Source: an uncultured Clostridia bacterium
GTDB taxonomy: Bacteria > Bacillota > Clostridia > Oscillospirales > Ruminococcaceae
DNA: 64,000 nucleotides
Assembly (NCBI GenBank): GCA_945829235.1
Contig: CALZUA010000003.1
Span: forward strand, 124,001-188,000
Direction: 5' to 3'
The translations under genes and the position numbers were made by a program. Shown here piece by piece: positions 30,141 to 39,359 of the stretch. Under the pieces are notes generated by a model. That model ran no database searches, was not told the DNA's origin, and was given only the letters and a program-made list of their open reading frames with translations. The first letter of the stretch is position 1. Each line of letters begins with the position of its first letter.

Positions 30141-31333
30141 AATGCTGTCTTCCTCACATACGGTAAAAATTTTTCGGGAACAAAATTGTCCCTGTCCCAA
30201 AATCCTTTTAAATCAATCGGGCGGTACTCGGGAAACCGCTCTGCAAAACGCACGAGCAATGTCGGCGGATTGTCCCTTCGCCTGTCGAGAGCCATCGAGA
30301 GCGCAAGCCGTACCTCATTTTTCGTTCCCACGCACTCAAACGGCTTATCCTCGCCGTCCAGCATCAGCCCGTCCAAAATTCCCGAAAGCTCGGGTTTCCG
30401 GAGCATATCGCAACCGAAAATTTTCACAAGCGTTTTGTCATCGAGAAAAGCCGCAAGCAAAATGTACACATACAGGCATTTCGCGCACTCGCAGCACCAA
30501 ATGTCCGTTTTTCCGCCGAGATTACAGCTTTGAAAAACGGGAAAATACTGCGGATATTTCACAAATTCCCGCGCAATCTGCCACTCGGAAAGCGGGCGGA
30601 GCAGGCTGAAATACTCGGTGCATTCGGAGAAGGTTTCGGAGCAGTATTCGCGGAAATCGCGCTCAAATTCGGTTGATTTGCTGTACTGGTGGTTGACGTT
30701 TTTCCCGTCAACGTAGGTTTCGTTTGCACTGCTTTCGTTGGACAAAACCGCGTAGCGCTTGCCCAAAAAGCACCCGCAGAGCACCGTTGAAAACGCGACA
30801 ACCGCCGAGAAAGGCGTGTGACCGTTGAGATAGCCTTTTTTGTTCAGCTCAAGGAGCGTTTTGTCGATTGTCCGCTTGAAGCAAACGGCTTTGTCAAGCG
30901 AAATTCCCGCCGCCTCCACGCAACCGAAAATCGCTTTTCTCCCGTTTATCATAAACGGAGTGATGTCCTCGCCGGCTTGTTTCAGGAGTTCAAGCGAAAC
31001 CGCGCTGTCCTTGCCGCCGCCGACAGGCACAAGAGAGCCGGAAAGCCGCGGTGCAAAGCGCTTTTTCTCGGTTGGAGCAGGCGCTTCGATTGTCATAAAA
31101 TCATCGAAATTTGCGTCAATTTTGTTGCGGTAGAAAAACTCGCCCAAGCCGTTGAAATACAGCTTTTTCCACCAGTTTTTCTGCCACTCGGACAGCGCTC
31201 CGCAACGGATTTCCACGCGCGGTGAACAACAGCATTTCCAGTAAGAAACCAGCTCCGCCATTCCGAGCGAGAACATTATCAAATCCGCTTGTTCTCGGTC
31301 ATATTCAAGTTTATCGATGTTAAACGGAAACAT
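30137..31333 (-). CDS. murL: MurL-like UDP-MurNAc-L-Ala-L-Glu epimerase
   Basis: At least 398 residues. The key motif LVPVGGGKDSAVSLELL is the PP-loop-like ATP site of MurL, the enzyme that epimerises the terminal L-Glu of UDP-MurNAc-L-Ala-L-Glu. Cys-rich CCECAKCLYVY and CSPRVEIRCGALSEWQKNWW are further landmarks. Its immediate coupling to murD matches the MurD2-MurL pair known from Xanthomonas. Protein-like sequence continues in frame upstream of the track start (YDELREKHKTFIFYDYRLEN) back to a TAA at 31481, with no ATG, GTG or TTG. The true start is therefore probably a rare codon (ATT at 31480 or ACG at 31456), or the start has been lost. Identification rests on motif and context. Confidence 0.65.
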   Translation of the reverse strand: MFPFNIDKLEYDREQADLIMFSLGMAELVSYWKCCCSPRVEIRCGALSEWQKNWWKKLYFNGLGEFFYRNKIDANFDDFMTIEAPAPTEKKRFAPRLSGSLVPVGGGKDSAVSLELLKQAGEDITPFMINGRKAIFGCVEAAGISLDKAVCFKRTIDKTLLELNKKGYLNGHTPFSAVVAFSTVLCGCFLGKRYAVLSNESSANETYVDGKNVNHQYSKSTEFERDFREYCSETFSECTEYFSLLRPLSEWQIAREFVKYPQYFPVFQSCNLGGKTDIWCCECAKCLYVYILLAAFLDDKTLVKIFGCDMLRKPELSGILDGLMLDGEDKPFECVGTKNEVRLALSMALDRRRDNPPTLLVRFAERFPEYRPIDLKGFWDRDNFVPEKFLPYVRKTAL

Positions 31334-31492
31334 CCAAGTCGGGTAAAAATCATAGCCGTCAATGCCGAAATGATAGGTCAGAACGCCGTTTTCAAGCCGA
31401 TAATCGTAGAAAATAAACGTCTTGTGCTTTTCGCGAAGTTCATCGTAAAGTCCCGTAAAACCGCCCCCTTTTCGACTAATTTATGTTAATTT

Positions 31493-32644
31493 TCAATCCA
31501 AAATAACGGGCTTCGCCGTGAAATCCAGCCCGCAAACCCGCGGTTTTTCAAACGCAAGCGAGTAAATATCGCCGAGCCGTGCCTCAAAATTCGCCTGCTT
31601 CAGAGCGGCACGCGAGGTCTGCGAGAGCGCTTTCAGAGAGGTGTCAGCGGGGATTTGGCAGTCAGCCGCACCGAGAATTTCCCGTCCGCGCGCATTCATT
31701 CCGAGAATGTGGATATACGCAGGCGGCTCGGCGGAAATTGCCTTCGTTATCCCCAAGAAACCGCATAACGATGCGCGCCGAACCCTTGCGAGTGTGTAGC
31801 GCTTGGTTTTGGTCAAGAACAACAGCTCTTCGAGAGTTCCCGCCTTGCGGACAGCCTTGAAAAGCCGCTCGCCAAGCCCGTTCGCGCAGTCGTAAAGTTG
31901 CTCGAAATCCTCTTTGTGAAGCAAGCGGAGCTTCGCCAAAATTGCCGTTTCAAGCCGCTTTATATCGGCGGTCGGCTCGTTTAAAACGGGCGCAAAAGCC
32001 GAATAATCCTCGCCGGCAAAAATCTTCTTCCTTATCGACGAGCCGGACGCGAAAATCCCGTCGTTGTCATCGTCGTGAGCCACGCCCGCGCGTTTCACGG
32101 TGAACGGCTCAATGCGGCTTCCGATGTTGTCGAGCGCGTTCAGATACTCGATTGCCAGCGTGTTGTTCGGGGACGCGATTACCTCGGAAACGTCCTCGGT
32201 GTAAAACTCGCGAAGCGTGTCCTGAAGCGCCGCGGGATAGCTTTTCCCGCGCTTTATCAGTGTTGCAAATTCATCGGTGTGCAAACAGTACTCAACCGCC
32301 CCCGAAGCCTCTTTTAATGCGGAAATCTCGCCGCTCTCGCTCCCGAAGGACAGCATCTCCACGCACCCGAGCGCCGATATCAGACTCACCGCGCCCCTCG
32401 CAAAGCCCTCAGCCGACATCAGCGAATACCTTGCGGGAAGCTCGATAACCAAGTCCACGCCATTTTCCAACGCGGTTTTCGTGCGCGCGTACTTGTCGAA
32501 AATCGCCAAATCCCCGCGCTGAACAAAATTCCCGCTCATCACGCTTACAATATGCGTTGCGCCCGCCTCGCGCGTGCGGTCAAGCAGGTGTTTGTGACCG
32601 AAATGAAAAGGGTTGTACTCGCTGATAACTGCGGCGATTTTCAT
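31493..32644 (-). CDS. tmcAL: tRNA(Met) cytidine acetate ligase
   Basis: 383 residues from MKIAAVISEYNPFHFGHKHL; this ATG, not the ORF-track start, begins the conserved nucleotidyltransferase fold with the HxGH motif (HFGHKH). SVMSGNFVQRGDLAIFDKYA and FGSES are also characteristic of the YlbM/TmcAL family, which uses ATP and acetate to form N4-acetylcytidine at the wobble position of elongator tRNA-Met. It heads the minus-strand tmcAL-murL-murD group. GGGAG lies nine bases before the ATG. Confidence 0.88.
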   Translation of the reverse strand: MKIAAVISEYNPFHFGHKHLLDRTREAGATHIVSVMSGNFVQRGDLAIFDKYARTKTALENGVDLVIELPARYSLMSAEGFARGAVSLISALGCVEMLSFGSESGEISALKEASGAVEYCLHTDEFATLIKRGKSYPAALQDTLREFYTEDVSEVIASPNNTLAIEYLNALDNIGSRIEPFTVKRAGVAHDDDNDGIFASGSSIRKKIFAGEDYSAFAPVLNEPTADIKRLETAILAKLRLLHKEDFEQLYDCANGLGERLFKAVRKAGTLEELLFLTKTKRYTLARVRRASLCGFLGITKAISAEPPAYIHILGMNARGREILGAADCQIPADTSLKALSQTSRAALKQANFEARLGDIYSLAFEKPRVCGLDFTAKPVILD

Positions 32645-32747
32645 AATGTTCAACTCCCGTGAATGCAAAATCAATATACCATAGTTCTATTTTACAACAT
32701 TTTTTCAACAAAATCAATAAATTTTTAGAATTTTTTCCGAAAAATAC

Positions 32748-32776
32748 TTGATTTTTTTCACAAAATGTTTTAAAAT
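32748..32776 (+). promoter_or_regulatory. Promoter of ackA
   Basis: TTGATT (32748-32753), 17 bases, TAAAAT (32771-32776), about 60 bases before the start codon. Confidence 0.6.
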
Positions 32777-32833
32777 AGTAGTTGATGTTTGCAAAAAACC
32801 CAAAATTCGGATTTATGAAAGGAAATTGGAAAA

Positions 32834-34039
32834 ATGAAAATTCTGGTAATTAACGCGGGAAGCTCCTCCCTCAAGTATCAGCTTCTCGATATGACCGACG
32901 AGAGCGTTATCGCAAAGGGCAACTGCGACCGTATCGGCATCGGCGGTCACATCAAGCACACCACTTTCGACGGCAGAACCGTTGATATCGACTGCGAGTT
33001 CCCCACTCACACCGAGGCTTTTGAGAAGCTCGTTGAGGTACTCACCACGGGTGATGCCGCTGTTATTTCTTCGATGAACGAAATCGCCGCTGTTGGTCAC
33101 CGCATTGTTCACGGCGGTGAAAAGTTTGGTGCAACAACTATCGTTGACGATGAGGTTATTCAGGCTATCGATGACCTCTCCGAGCTTGCTCCCGTACATA
33201 ACCACCCCCACGCGCTCGCTTTGAGAGCTTGCAAGAACGTCCTCGCGCCCGGCACTCCTCAGGTTGCCGTTTTCGATACCGCGTTCCACTCCACAATGCC
33301 CGAGAAGGCTTATATGTACGGTATGCCGTATGAGGCTTATGAGAAGTACCACGTCAGAAAGTACGGCTTCCACGGTACCTCGCACCGCTTCGTTTCTCAG
33401 GCGCTTGCGGACGCTATGGGCAAGGATATCAAGGACCTCAAAATCGTTTCCTGCCACCTCGGCAACGGTTCTTCGATAACCGCGGTTGACGGCGGCAAGT
33501 CCATTGATACCTCTATGGGCTTCACTCCCCTTGACGGCGTTATCATGGGCACTCGCTCGGGTTGCGTTGACCCGTCCGCTGTTACCTACCTCGAGAACAA
33601 GATGAACCTCACTCCCAACGAGATGAGCGATTACCTCAACAAAAAGTCCGGCTTCCTCGGCATTTCCGGCATCTCCAGCGATGCGAGAGATTTGGGCGAG
33701 GCTGCCGCTCACGGTGACCACAAGGCTCAGCTTGCCGGCGAAATGCTCCGCTATGAAATCAAGAAGTACATCGGCTCTTATGCGGCTATTATGAACGGTT
33801 TGGACGCTGTTCTCTTCACAGGCGGTATCGGCGAAAACTCCGACGCTCTGCGCGCTGATGTCTGCAACAATATGGAGGTTCTCGGCATCAAGCTCGATGA
33901 AAAGGCAAACGCAGGTCTTCGCGGAAAACTCGCGAAAATCTCCGCTCCCGACAGCAAGGTTCAGGTTTGGGTTGTTCCTACCAACGAGGAGTTGCTTATC
34001 GCTCGCGATACCAAGGAAATTGTTGAGAAGAACAAGTAA
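32834..34039 (+). CDS. ackA: Acetate kinase
   Basis: 401 residues, the usual length. MKILVINAGSSSLKYQLLDM is the start of the ASKHA kinase fold. HRIVHGGE, GFHGTSHRFV and VFTGGIGENS-like LFTGGIGENSDALR carry phosphate- and adenine-binding residues. It converts acetyl phosphate and ADP to acetate and ATP, the energy-yielding step of acetate fermentation. No pta gene is adjacent. AAAGGAAATTGGAAAA precedes the ATG. Codon use here is highly regular, in line with high expression. Confidence 0.97.
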   Translation: MKILVINAGSSSLKYQLLDMTDESVIAKGNCDRIGIGGHIKHTTFDGRTVDIDCEFPTHTEAFEKLVEVLTTGDAAVISSMNEIAAVGHRIVHGGEKFGATTIVDDEVIQAIDDLSELAPVHNHPHALALRACKNVLAPGTPQVAVFDTAFHSTMPEKAYMYGMPYEAYEKYHVRKYGFHGTSHRFVSQALADAMGKDIKDLKIVSCHLGNGSSITAVDGGKSIDTSMGFTPLDGVIMGTRSGCVDPSAVTYLENKMNLTPNEMSDYLNKKSGFLGISGISSDARDLGEAAAHGDHKAQLAGEMLRYEIKKYIGSYAAIMNGLDAVLFTGGIGENSDALRADVCNNMEVLGIKLDEKANAGLRGKLAKISAPDSKVQVWVVPTNEELLIARDTKEIVEKNK

Positions 34040-34086
34040 TTTGCGATGATTTTCGGTCTCGTTTGACTGCACAATTTTATCGGAAT

Positions 34087-34115
34087 AACGGCGTCTGTTC
34101 TCGGGCGCCGTTTTT
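34087..34115 (+). terminator. Terminator of ackA
   Basis: AACGGCG / CGCCGTT stem followed by five T. The remaining part of the 34040-34414 gap carries two copies of CTTGTTAATCGGCG (about 34132 and 34258) of unknown role and the mreB promoter. Confidence 0.78.
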
Positions 34116-34333
34116 GTTCTTTGGCAACAAGGCTTGTTAATCGGCGGTGAGCACAAGTTTTTTCGCGTTGCACGGCGGGTTGTTCCCGATAACCACAACT
34201 GTGCATTTCATCAACAGCCGCGTCCGTTCGCGGGCAATAATTTTGCTAGGGCAACTAACTTGTTAATCGGCGACTTTGGTTAAAATCACAAAAATCCTCG
34301 TTGAAAAAAGTAAAAATTATGATAAATAATATA

Positions 34334-34362
34334 TTGTAACGTGGCAAAAATAATGTTATAAT
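34334..34362 (+). promoter_or_regulatory. Promoter of the mreB operon
   Basis: TTGTAA (34334-34339), 17 bases, TATAAT (34357-34362). Confidence 0.65.
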
Positions 34363-34414
34363 ATAAGTTGGATAAAAATATTCAAATTTTAGATAAATTC
34401 GGAGGATTTCTTAA

Positions 34415-35434
34415 ATGTTTGGAATGAGCAAGGATATCGGCATCGATCTCGGTACGGCAAATACCCTCGTTTATATGAGAGGAAAAGGTATTATTATCCG
34501 CGAACCGTCTGTGGTTGCGGTTGACAAAAAGGCAGGTCAAGTGCGCTATGTCGGGCAGGAGGCAAAGGACGTTATCGGACGTACTCCCGGCTCTATCACC
34601 GCTGTCAGACCGCTCAAGGACGGCGTTATCGCGGATTTCGATATGACTTCAATTATGCTCGGTCAGTTCATCAAAAAAGCCCTCAAGGGCAGAGGAAAGG
34701 CGCGCGTTATCATCTGCATTCCGTCGGGTGTAACCGAGGTTGAGCGCAGAGCCGTTAAGGAAGCCGCTCAGCAAGCCGGCGCAAAGCGCGTTTCCATTAT
34801 CGAGGAGCCTATGGCGGCGGCTATCGGCGCAGGTTTGCCCGTAGCTGAGCCGATGGGAAGTATGATTGTCGATATCGGCGGCGGCACAAGCGAGGTTGCT
34901 ATCATCTCGCTCGGCGGTATCGTTACGGCGCGCTCCGTGAGAGTTGCCGGTGACGAATTCGACTCCGCGATTATCAACTATATCAAGAAAAAATACAACC
35001 TTCTCATCGGTGAAAGAACCGCCGAAAATATCAAAACAGGTATCGGCTCCGCGGCAAAAACCGATGACAAAGAACCGGTTATGGATATCCGCGGGCGCAA
35101 CCTCCTCAACGGCTTGCCCGAGAATATCACAATCACCAGCGAAGAGGTGAGAGAAGCCCTCTCCGAGCCGCTTTCTCACGTCATCGACGCTATCAAGACT
35201 ACCCTCGAAAAGTGCCCGCCCGAGCTTGCCGCCGATATCATTGAAAGCGGTATTATGCTCGCGGGTGGCGGAGCGCTTCTTCGCGGTCTCGACAAGCTCA
35301 TTCACGATGAAACCGGTATGCCCGTTAAAATCGCCGAAAGACCGCTCGACTGCGTTGCCGACGGCACCGGAAAGGTTCTCGAAAATATTGAAAAGCTCGA
35401 AGATGTGCTCTCCGAGGACGAAACTATTTATTGA
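34415..35434 (+). CDS. mreB: Rod-shape actin homologue MreB
   Basis: 339 residues, typical for Mre[21 protein letters not shown], the phosphate-2 motif [19 protein letters not shown] and the adenosine motif [15 protein letters not shown] show an intact actin-type ATPase. MreB filaments organise the elongasome at the inner membrane. The start follows GGAGGATTTCTTAA. The next genes are mreC, mreD and a class B PBP, the classical order, so the operon directs lateral wall growth. Confidence 0.96.
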   Translation: MFGMSKDIGIDLGTANTLVYMRGKGIIIREPSVVAVDKKAGQVRYVGQEAKDVIGRTPGSITAVRPLKDGVIADFDMTSIMLGQFIKKALKGRGKARVIICIPSGVTEVERRAVKEAAQQAGAKRVSIIEEPMAAAIGAGLPVAEPMGSMIVDIGGGTSEVAIISLGGIVTARSVRVAGDEFDSAIINYIKKKYNLLIGERTAENIKTGIGSAAKTDDKEPVMDIRGRNLLNGLPENITITSEEVREALSEPLSHVIDAIKTTLEKCPPELAADIIESGIMLAGGGALLRGLDKLIHDETGMPVKIAERPLDCVADGTGKVLENIEKLEDVLSEDETIY

Positions 35435-35586
35435 TAAATCGCGCTTCTCCGCTCAACTTGCCGTTTCGCTCGCGGTGCTTGTCAGCAAGAATGCTCTCGC
35501 GATAAGCAAAAGGGCGTTGCCCGTTTGATGAAAACGTGCGCGGCAGGGTTGGCGCGGCGAAGCTCCGAAACCACAACTCAACCTCT

Positions 35587-36450
35587 ATGAAAGAATTTTT
35601 TCACAGCATTAAGTTCAAAATCCTGATTTGCGTTGCCGCTCTGTTGGCGGGACTTATGACCTACGTTGCTATCAACGTCGGCACGCAGTCCGGCCCCGAA
35701 CAAATCCTCAACGCTTTGACATACCCTTTCACCGCCGCCGCAAACTGGATTGCAGACGGCGTTTCGGGCTTTATTGACAAGCTGGTCAACGCAGATACCT
35801 ACAAGAGTCAAAACGACGAGCTTTCCACTAAGCTCACCGAAATGTACAAGCACACGATGGACTACGAGTCGCTTCGCAACGAAAACGAACAGCTTCGCGA
35901 AATGCTCGGGCTGAAGGAGAAAAACAAGGATTTCATCTTCTCCGAGCCCTGCGATATCATCGCCCGCAACGCAAACGACCTCTACGGCGGCTTCACAATC
36001 AGCTCGGGAAGCAACTCGGGGCTTTCGCTCAATGACCCGGTTGTCACATCAGTCGGGCTTGTCGGGAGAATTACCTCGATTGCCGACAACTACGCTAAAG
36101 TCACCACAATCATTAGCCCGCAGGTTAAAGTCGGTGTGTTCACAACGCGTTCCAAGGCAACCGGCGTTATCGAAAACGACCTCGAGAGCGCCAAAAAGGG
36201 ACTTTGCCTGATGAGCGATATTCTAAAGGACGCCGACATCAAAGAAGGCGATATCATCTTCACCTCGGGAAAAAGCGGCTTGTTCCCCGATGATATTCTG
36301 GTGGGAACGGTTACCGAGGTGTACGACGACCCGAACGGGTTGTCCAAACACGCGCTCATAAAGCCCGCTGTCGATATCTTCGGCATCACAAGCGCGTTCG
36401 TTGTCACAGATTTTGACGGCAAGGGTATCCCTTTTGAGATTAACGAGTGA
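35587..36450 (+). CDS. mreC: Rod-shape-determining protein MreC
   Basis: 287 residues from MKEFFHSIKFKILICVAALL. One N-terminal transmembrane helix is followed by a coiled coil (KLTEMYKHTMDYESLRNENE, LREMLGL) and the beta-rich MreC domain (DPVVTSVGLVGRITSIADNY). There is no good ribosome binding site. Instead a 20-codon ORF starting ATGAAAACG at 35528 ends CTATGA, overlapping this ATG. Translation may thus be coupled to that short leader, or less likely begin at the GTG at 35536. It links MreB to PBP2 in the periplasmic face of the membrane. Confidence 0.92.
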   Translation: MKEFFHSIKFKILICVAALLAGLMTYVAINVGTQSGPEQILNALTYPFTAAANWIADGVSGFIDKLVNADTYKSQNDELSTKLTEMYKHTMDYESLRNENEQLREMLGLKEKNKDFIFSEPCDIIARNANDLYGGFTISSGSNSGLSLNDPVVTSVGLVGRITSIADNYAKVTTIISPQVKVGVFTTRSKATGVIENDLESAKKGLCLMSDILKDADIKEGDIIFTSGKSGLFPDDILVGTVTEVYDDPNGLSKHALIKPAVDIFGITSAFVVTDFDGKGIPFEINE

Positions 36451-36454
36451 GATT

Positions 36455-37051
36455 ATGAAAAAAACTTCGTGGATAAAAGCGCGCTCCCGTAAGGCAACCT
36501 TGCGCGTTATACTGCGGTGGGCGCTGTATTCGGCGGCGCTTCTGCTGATGTTCGTATTTTTGCGAAACCCCGTGATAAAGGGCTGGTGTCCGTTCGCAAT
36601 AATCCCCCTCGCAATCGCTGTCGCTATGTTCGAGGGCGACCTTGCGGCAGGTATTTTCGGCGCGGTCTGCGGGCTTATGCTCGACCTCGCAAGCGGCACT
36701 ACTGCCGGTTTTTACGCGCTATGGTTGCTTTGCGCGTGTCCCGTGGTGTCACTTTTGTCGCGGTTCTGGATTAAGGTGAACATCGTGTCGCATTTCGTAC
36801 TGAACGCGGCGGTTTCCGTTATCATCGCGCTCCTCGATACGATTTTCCTCCACTGGGTCTGGGAAGGCTCGCAATTCGGAATTTCGTTTGTGAGCGTGAT
36901 TTTGCCGGCTTACGGCGGCTCAATCCTGCTTGCCGCGCCCGTGTACCTTTTGGTCGCGTTCATCGTCAAAAAACTCCGCCCCGATGAAAAACGCAAGCTC
37001 GAAGAATCCGCGCGCAGTGCCGAGGACTCGGAAAGCAATGAAACCGAATAA
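36455..37051 (+). CDS. mreD: Rod-shape-determining membrane protein MreD
   Basis: 198 residues from MKKTSWIKARSRKATLRVIL, beginning four bases after mreC's stop. About five transmembrane helices, including ALYSAALLLMFVFLRN and FIGAVCGLMLDLASG-like IFGAVCGLMLDLASGTTAGF, the conserved MreD stretch. The C-terminal tail is charged (KLEESARSAEDSESNETE). It completes MreBCD. The ORF-track start at 36401 would overlap mreC and lacks a ribosome binding site. Confidence 0.87.
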   Translation: MKKTSWIKARSRKATLRVILRWALYSAALLLMFVFLRNPVIKGWCPFAIIPLAIAVAMFEGDLAAGIFGAVCGLMLDLASGTTAGFYALWLLCACPVVSLLSRFWIKVNIVSHFVLNAAVSVIIALLDTIFLHWVWEGSQFGISFVSVILPAYGGSILLAAPVYLLVAFIVKKLRPDEKRKLEESARSAEDSESNETE

Positions 37052-37092
37052 CAGCAAAGGCAGTGGAACTGCCACAATTTACAGGTATAAAT

Positions 37093-39186
37093 ATGTCTAA
37101 GCTCTCTTCAGTTTTAAGAACAATGACGCTGGTCGTGCTGGTTGTCGCGGCGGCTTTTATGTGCGGGATTCGTCTGCTTCAAACGCAACTCGTTGACGGC
37201 GAAAAATACCTCGAAATGACCAAAAGCACCTATCAGGCAAATCAGGAAATCGAAGCGGCTCGCGGGCAGATTGTTGACTGCAACGGAAAGGTGCTCAACT
37301 CCAACAAAATCGTCTTTAACATCAACCTCCAGCGCTCTTCCCTCGTTTCGGGTACCGAGAACGAGATTATTTACCGCGTTCTGACGGTTCTTATCAAAAA
37401 CAACCAAGAATGGAACGACAGTCTGCCTATCTCCAAAACCACGCCTTATTCCTTTGACGAATCGCGTCCCGAGGCGGTTAAAACGATGAAGGAAAAGCTG
37501 AATGTGGCAAGCTACACGAACGTTGAGGACTGCATTTTTCAGCTCTACAAAACGTATAATGTTGACGAAAAATATCCCGAGCAAATGCGCCGTTATATCG
37601 CGGGCGTGCGCTACGAGATGACCATAAAGAATTTCTCCGATGCAAATGTGTTTGTGCTGGCTTCCGATGTGAGCGAGGACGTTGTCCCCGAGCTGAAAGA
37701 GCTTGCCACAATGCTTGACGGCGTTGATATCACGCAAAGCTGGGAGCGCGAGTACGTCAACGGCGATGTTGCCGCGCATTTCAGAGGAACGGTCGGCGCA
37801 ATCTCAGCCGAGGAGTATAAGGAACTCAAAGACAAGGGCTACAACATAAACGATACTATCGGTATGAGCGGTATCGAAAGCGCGTTCGAGAGCACACTTC
37901 GCGGCACTCGCGGCGTTCGCACGATAACGCGCGGCTCGGACGGCTTGATGATAAGCGATGAGGTTACCAAAGAGCCTGTCGCGGGAAAGTCCGTTATGCT
38001 CACGATTGACGCGGATTTTCAGAAGCTCCTGCAAGACCTGCTCGAATACCACATTCAATACCTCAACTCCCCGCACTACACCTCAAAGTATGATACAAAT
38101 CTGCGCGGAAAGGGTTGTCAGGCGGGTTCGATTGTCGTACTTGACGTGAAAACGGGCGGGGTGCTCGGAATGGTTAGCTACCCTAACTATAACCTCAACG
38201 ATTATGTCGAAAACTACGAGGAGGTTCTCAATCAGCCGTATTCGCCCGTGTTTAACCGTGCGCTTAACGGTGCTTATCGTCCCGGTTCAACGTTCAAGAC
38301 AATCACCGCGACCGCCGGCTTGAACGAGCGCGCGATTGCCGTTGACAGCAAAATCACCTGCGGCGGTGTGTACACCTACTACGGCGGCTTCAAGCCAACC
38401 TGTCTTGGTCAACATGGCGCAATAAATGTGTCCTCTGCGCTGATGTATTCGTGCAACATCTTCTTCTACGAAACCGCGCGGCGGCTCGGTATCGACTCGC
38501 TCGCGGAATGGGCGGGACGCTTCGGCGTTGGCAAGGACATCGGCTTCGACCTCTCGATGAGCAAGGGCAGAATGACCTCGCTGGAGCTGTTTGAGGAAAA
38601 CGGCTGGGAATGGTATGAGGGCAACGTTGTGCAGGCGGGTATCGGTCAATCCGAAACGCTCCTCACGCCGCTTCATCTCGCAACCCAAGCGATGACTATC
38701 GCAAACAAGGGTGTGCGCTATGAACCGCACGTTGTTCAGTCCGTCTACAACTATGATTTCACCGAGAAAATCTATGAAAAAGCGCCCGCTGTTGCCGAGG
38801 ATTTCTCGGGACTTACCGGAATGGACACCTATATGGACGCAATCCACAAGGGAATGAAGCTCGTTGCCTCAACGCAGGACTATTTCTACATTGACGGCGC
38901 TGGCGGCTGGGTTAACCCGTTTGACTACGTTGGTGTCGGCAAGGAAAATGTTGCGATAAAAACGGGTACGCCCGAGGCGGATGACTACGAGCATCCCGAC
39001 GCTTATCAGTTCAACTCCGCGCTCGTCGGATTCTACCCCGCCGATAACCCCGAAATCGCGTTCGGCGTTATCCTCGAGCACGGCGAGTTCGCGAGAGTTA
39101 TGGCGGCAAACATTGTCAAGGCTTACGCTACCGGCACTATCAACACGAATTATGATGAGGACGGGAAGCCGCTTACTGCTTTGTGA
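37093..39186 (+). CDS. mrdA: Class B penicillin-binding protein 2
   Basis: 697 residues from MSKLSSVLRTMTLVVLVVAA. N-terminal membrane anchor, a dimerisation/pedestal region, and a C-terminal transpeptidase domain with PGSTFKT (nucleophile Ser near 398), SCN (near 452) and KTGTPE (near 622). All three catalytic motifs are intact. It cross-links peptidoglycan during elongation with MreBCD and RodA. The ribosome binding site is weak (ACAGGTATAAAT). The GTG at 37063 is an alternative start but would add ten residues before the anchor. A separate promoter before minD follows. Confidence 0.92.
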   Translation: MSKLSSVLRTMTLVVLVVAAAFMCGIRLLQTQLVDGEKYLEMTKSTYQANQEIEAARGQIVDCNGKVLNSNKIVFNINLQRSSLVSGTENEIIYRVLTVLIKNNQEWNDSLPISKTTPYSFDESRPEAVKTMKEKLNVASYTNVEDCIFQLYKTYNVDEKYPEQMRRYIAGVRYEMTIKNFSDANVFVLASDVSEDVVPELKELATMLDGVDITQSWEREYVNGDVAAHFRGTVGAISAEEYKELKDKGYNINDTIGMSGIESAFESTLRGTRGVRTITRGSDGLMISDEVTKEPVAGKSVMLTIDADFQKLLQDLLEYHIQYLNSPHYTSKYDTNLRGKGCQAGSIVVLDVKTGGVLGMVSYPNYNLNDYVENYEEVLNQPYSPVFNRALNGAYRPGSTFKTITATAGLNERAIAVDSKITCGGVYTYYGGFKPTCLGQHGAINVSSALMYSCNIFFYETARRLGIDSLAEWAGRFGVGKDIGFDLSMSKGRMTSLELFEENGWEWYEGNVVQAGIGQSETLLTPLHLATQAMTIANKGVRYEPHVVQSVYNYDFTEKIYEKAPAVAEDFSGLTGMDTYMDAIHKGMKLVASTQDYFYIDGAGGWVNPFDYVGVGKENVAIKTGTPEADDYEHPDAYQFNSALVGFYPADNPEIAFGVILEHGEFARVMAANIVKAYATGTINTNYDEDGKPLTAL

Positions 39187-39271
39187 AAATTGCACAAAAA
39201 TTAGATGAGGAAAACAACATTTTTCACGAATTTTTAATAAATGAGAAAAAACCCTTTTCAAATTTAGAATT

Positions 39272-39299
39272 TTGTGCTACAATAAGAATAGGGTATAAT
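39272..39299 (+). promoter_or_regulatory. Promoter before the MinD-like gene
   Basis: TTGTGC (39272-39277), 16 bases, TATAAT (39294-39299), 60 bases before the start codon. Confidence 0.5.
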
Positions 39300-39359
39300 T
39301 TGGTTTAATGTCGGCAAATTCATATCAAGACGGAATTTCGCCGGCGGAGAGGGGAAATT

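Noticed and set aside
32813-34198. 461-residue minus-strand ORF
   Set aside because: Antisense shadow of ackA with no initiation signal and no recognisable motifs.
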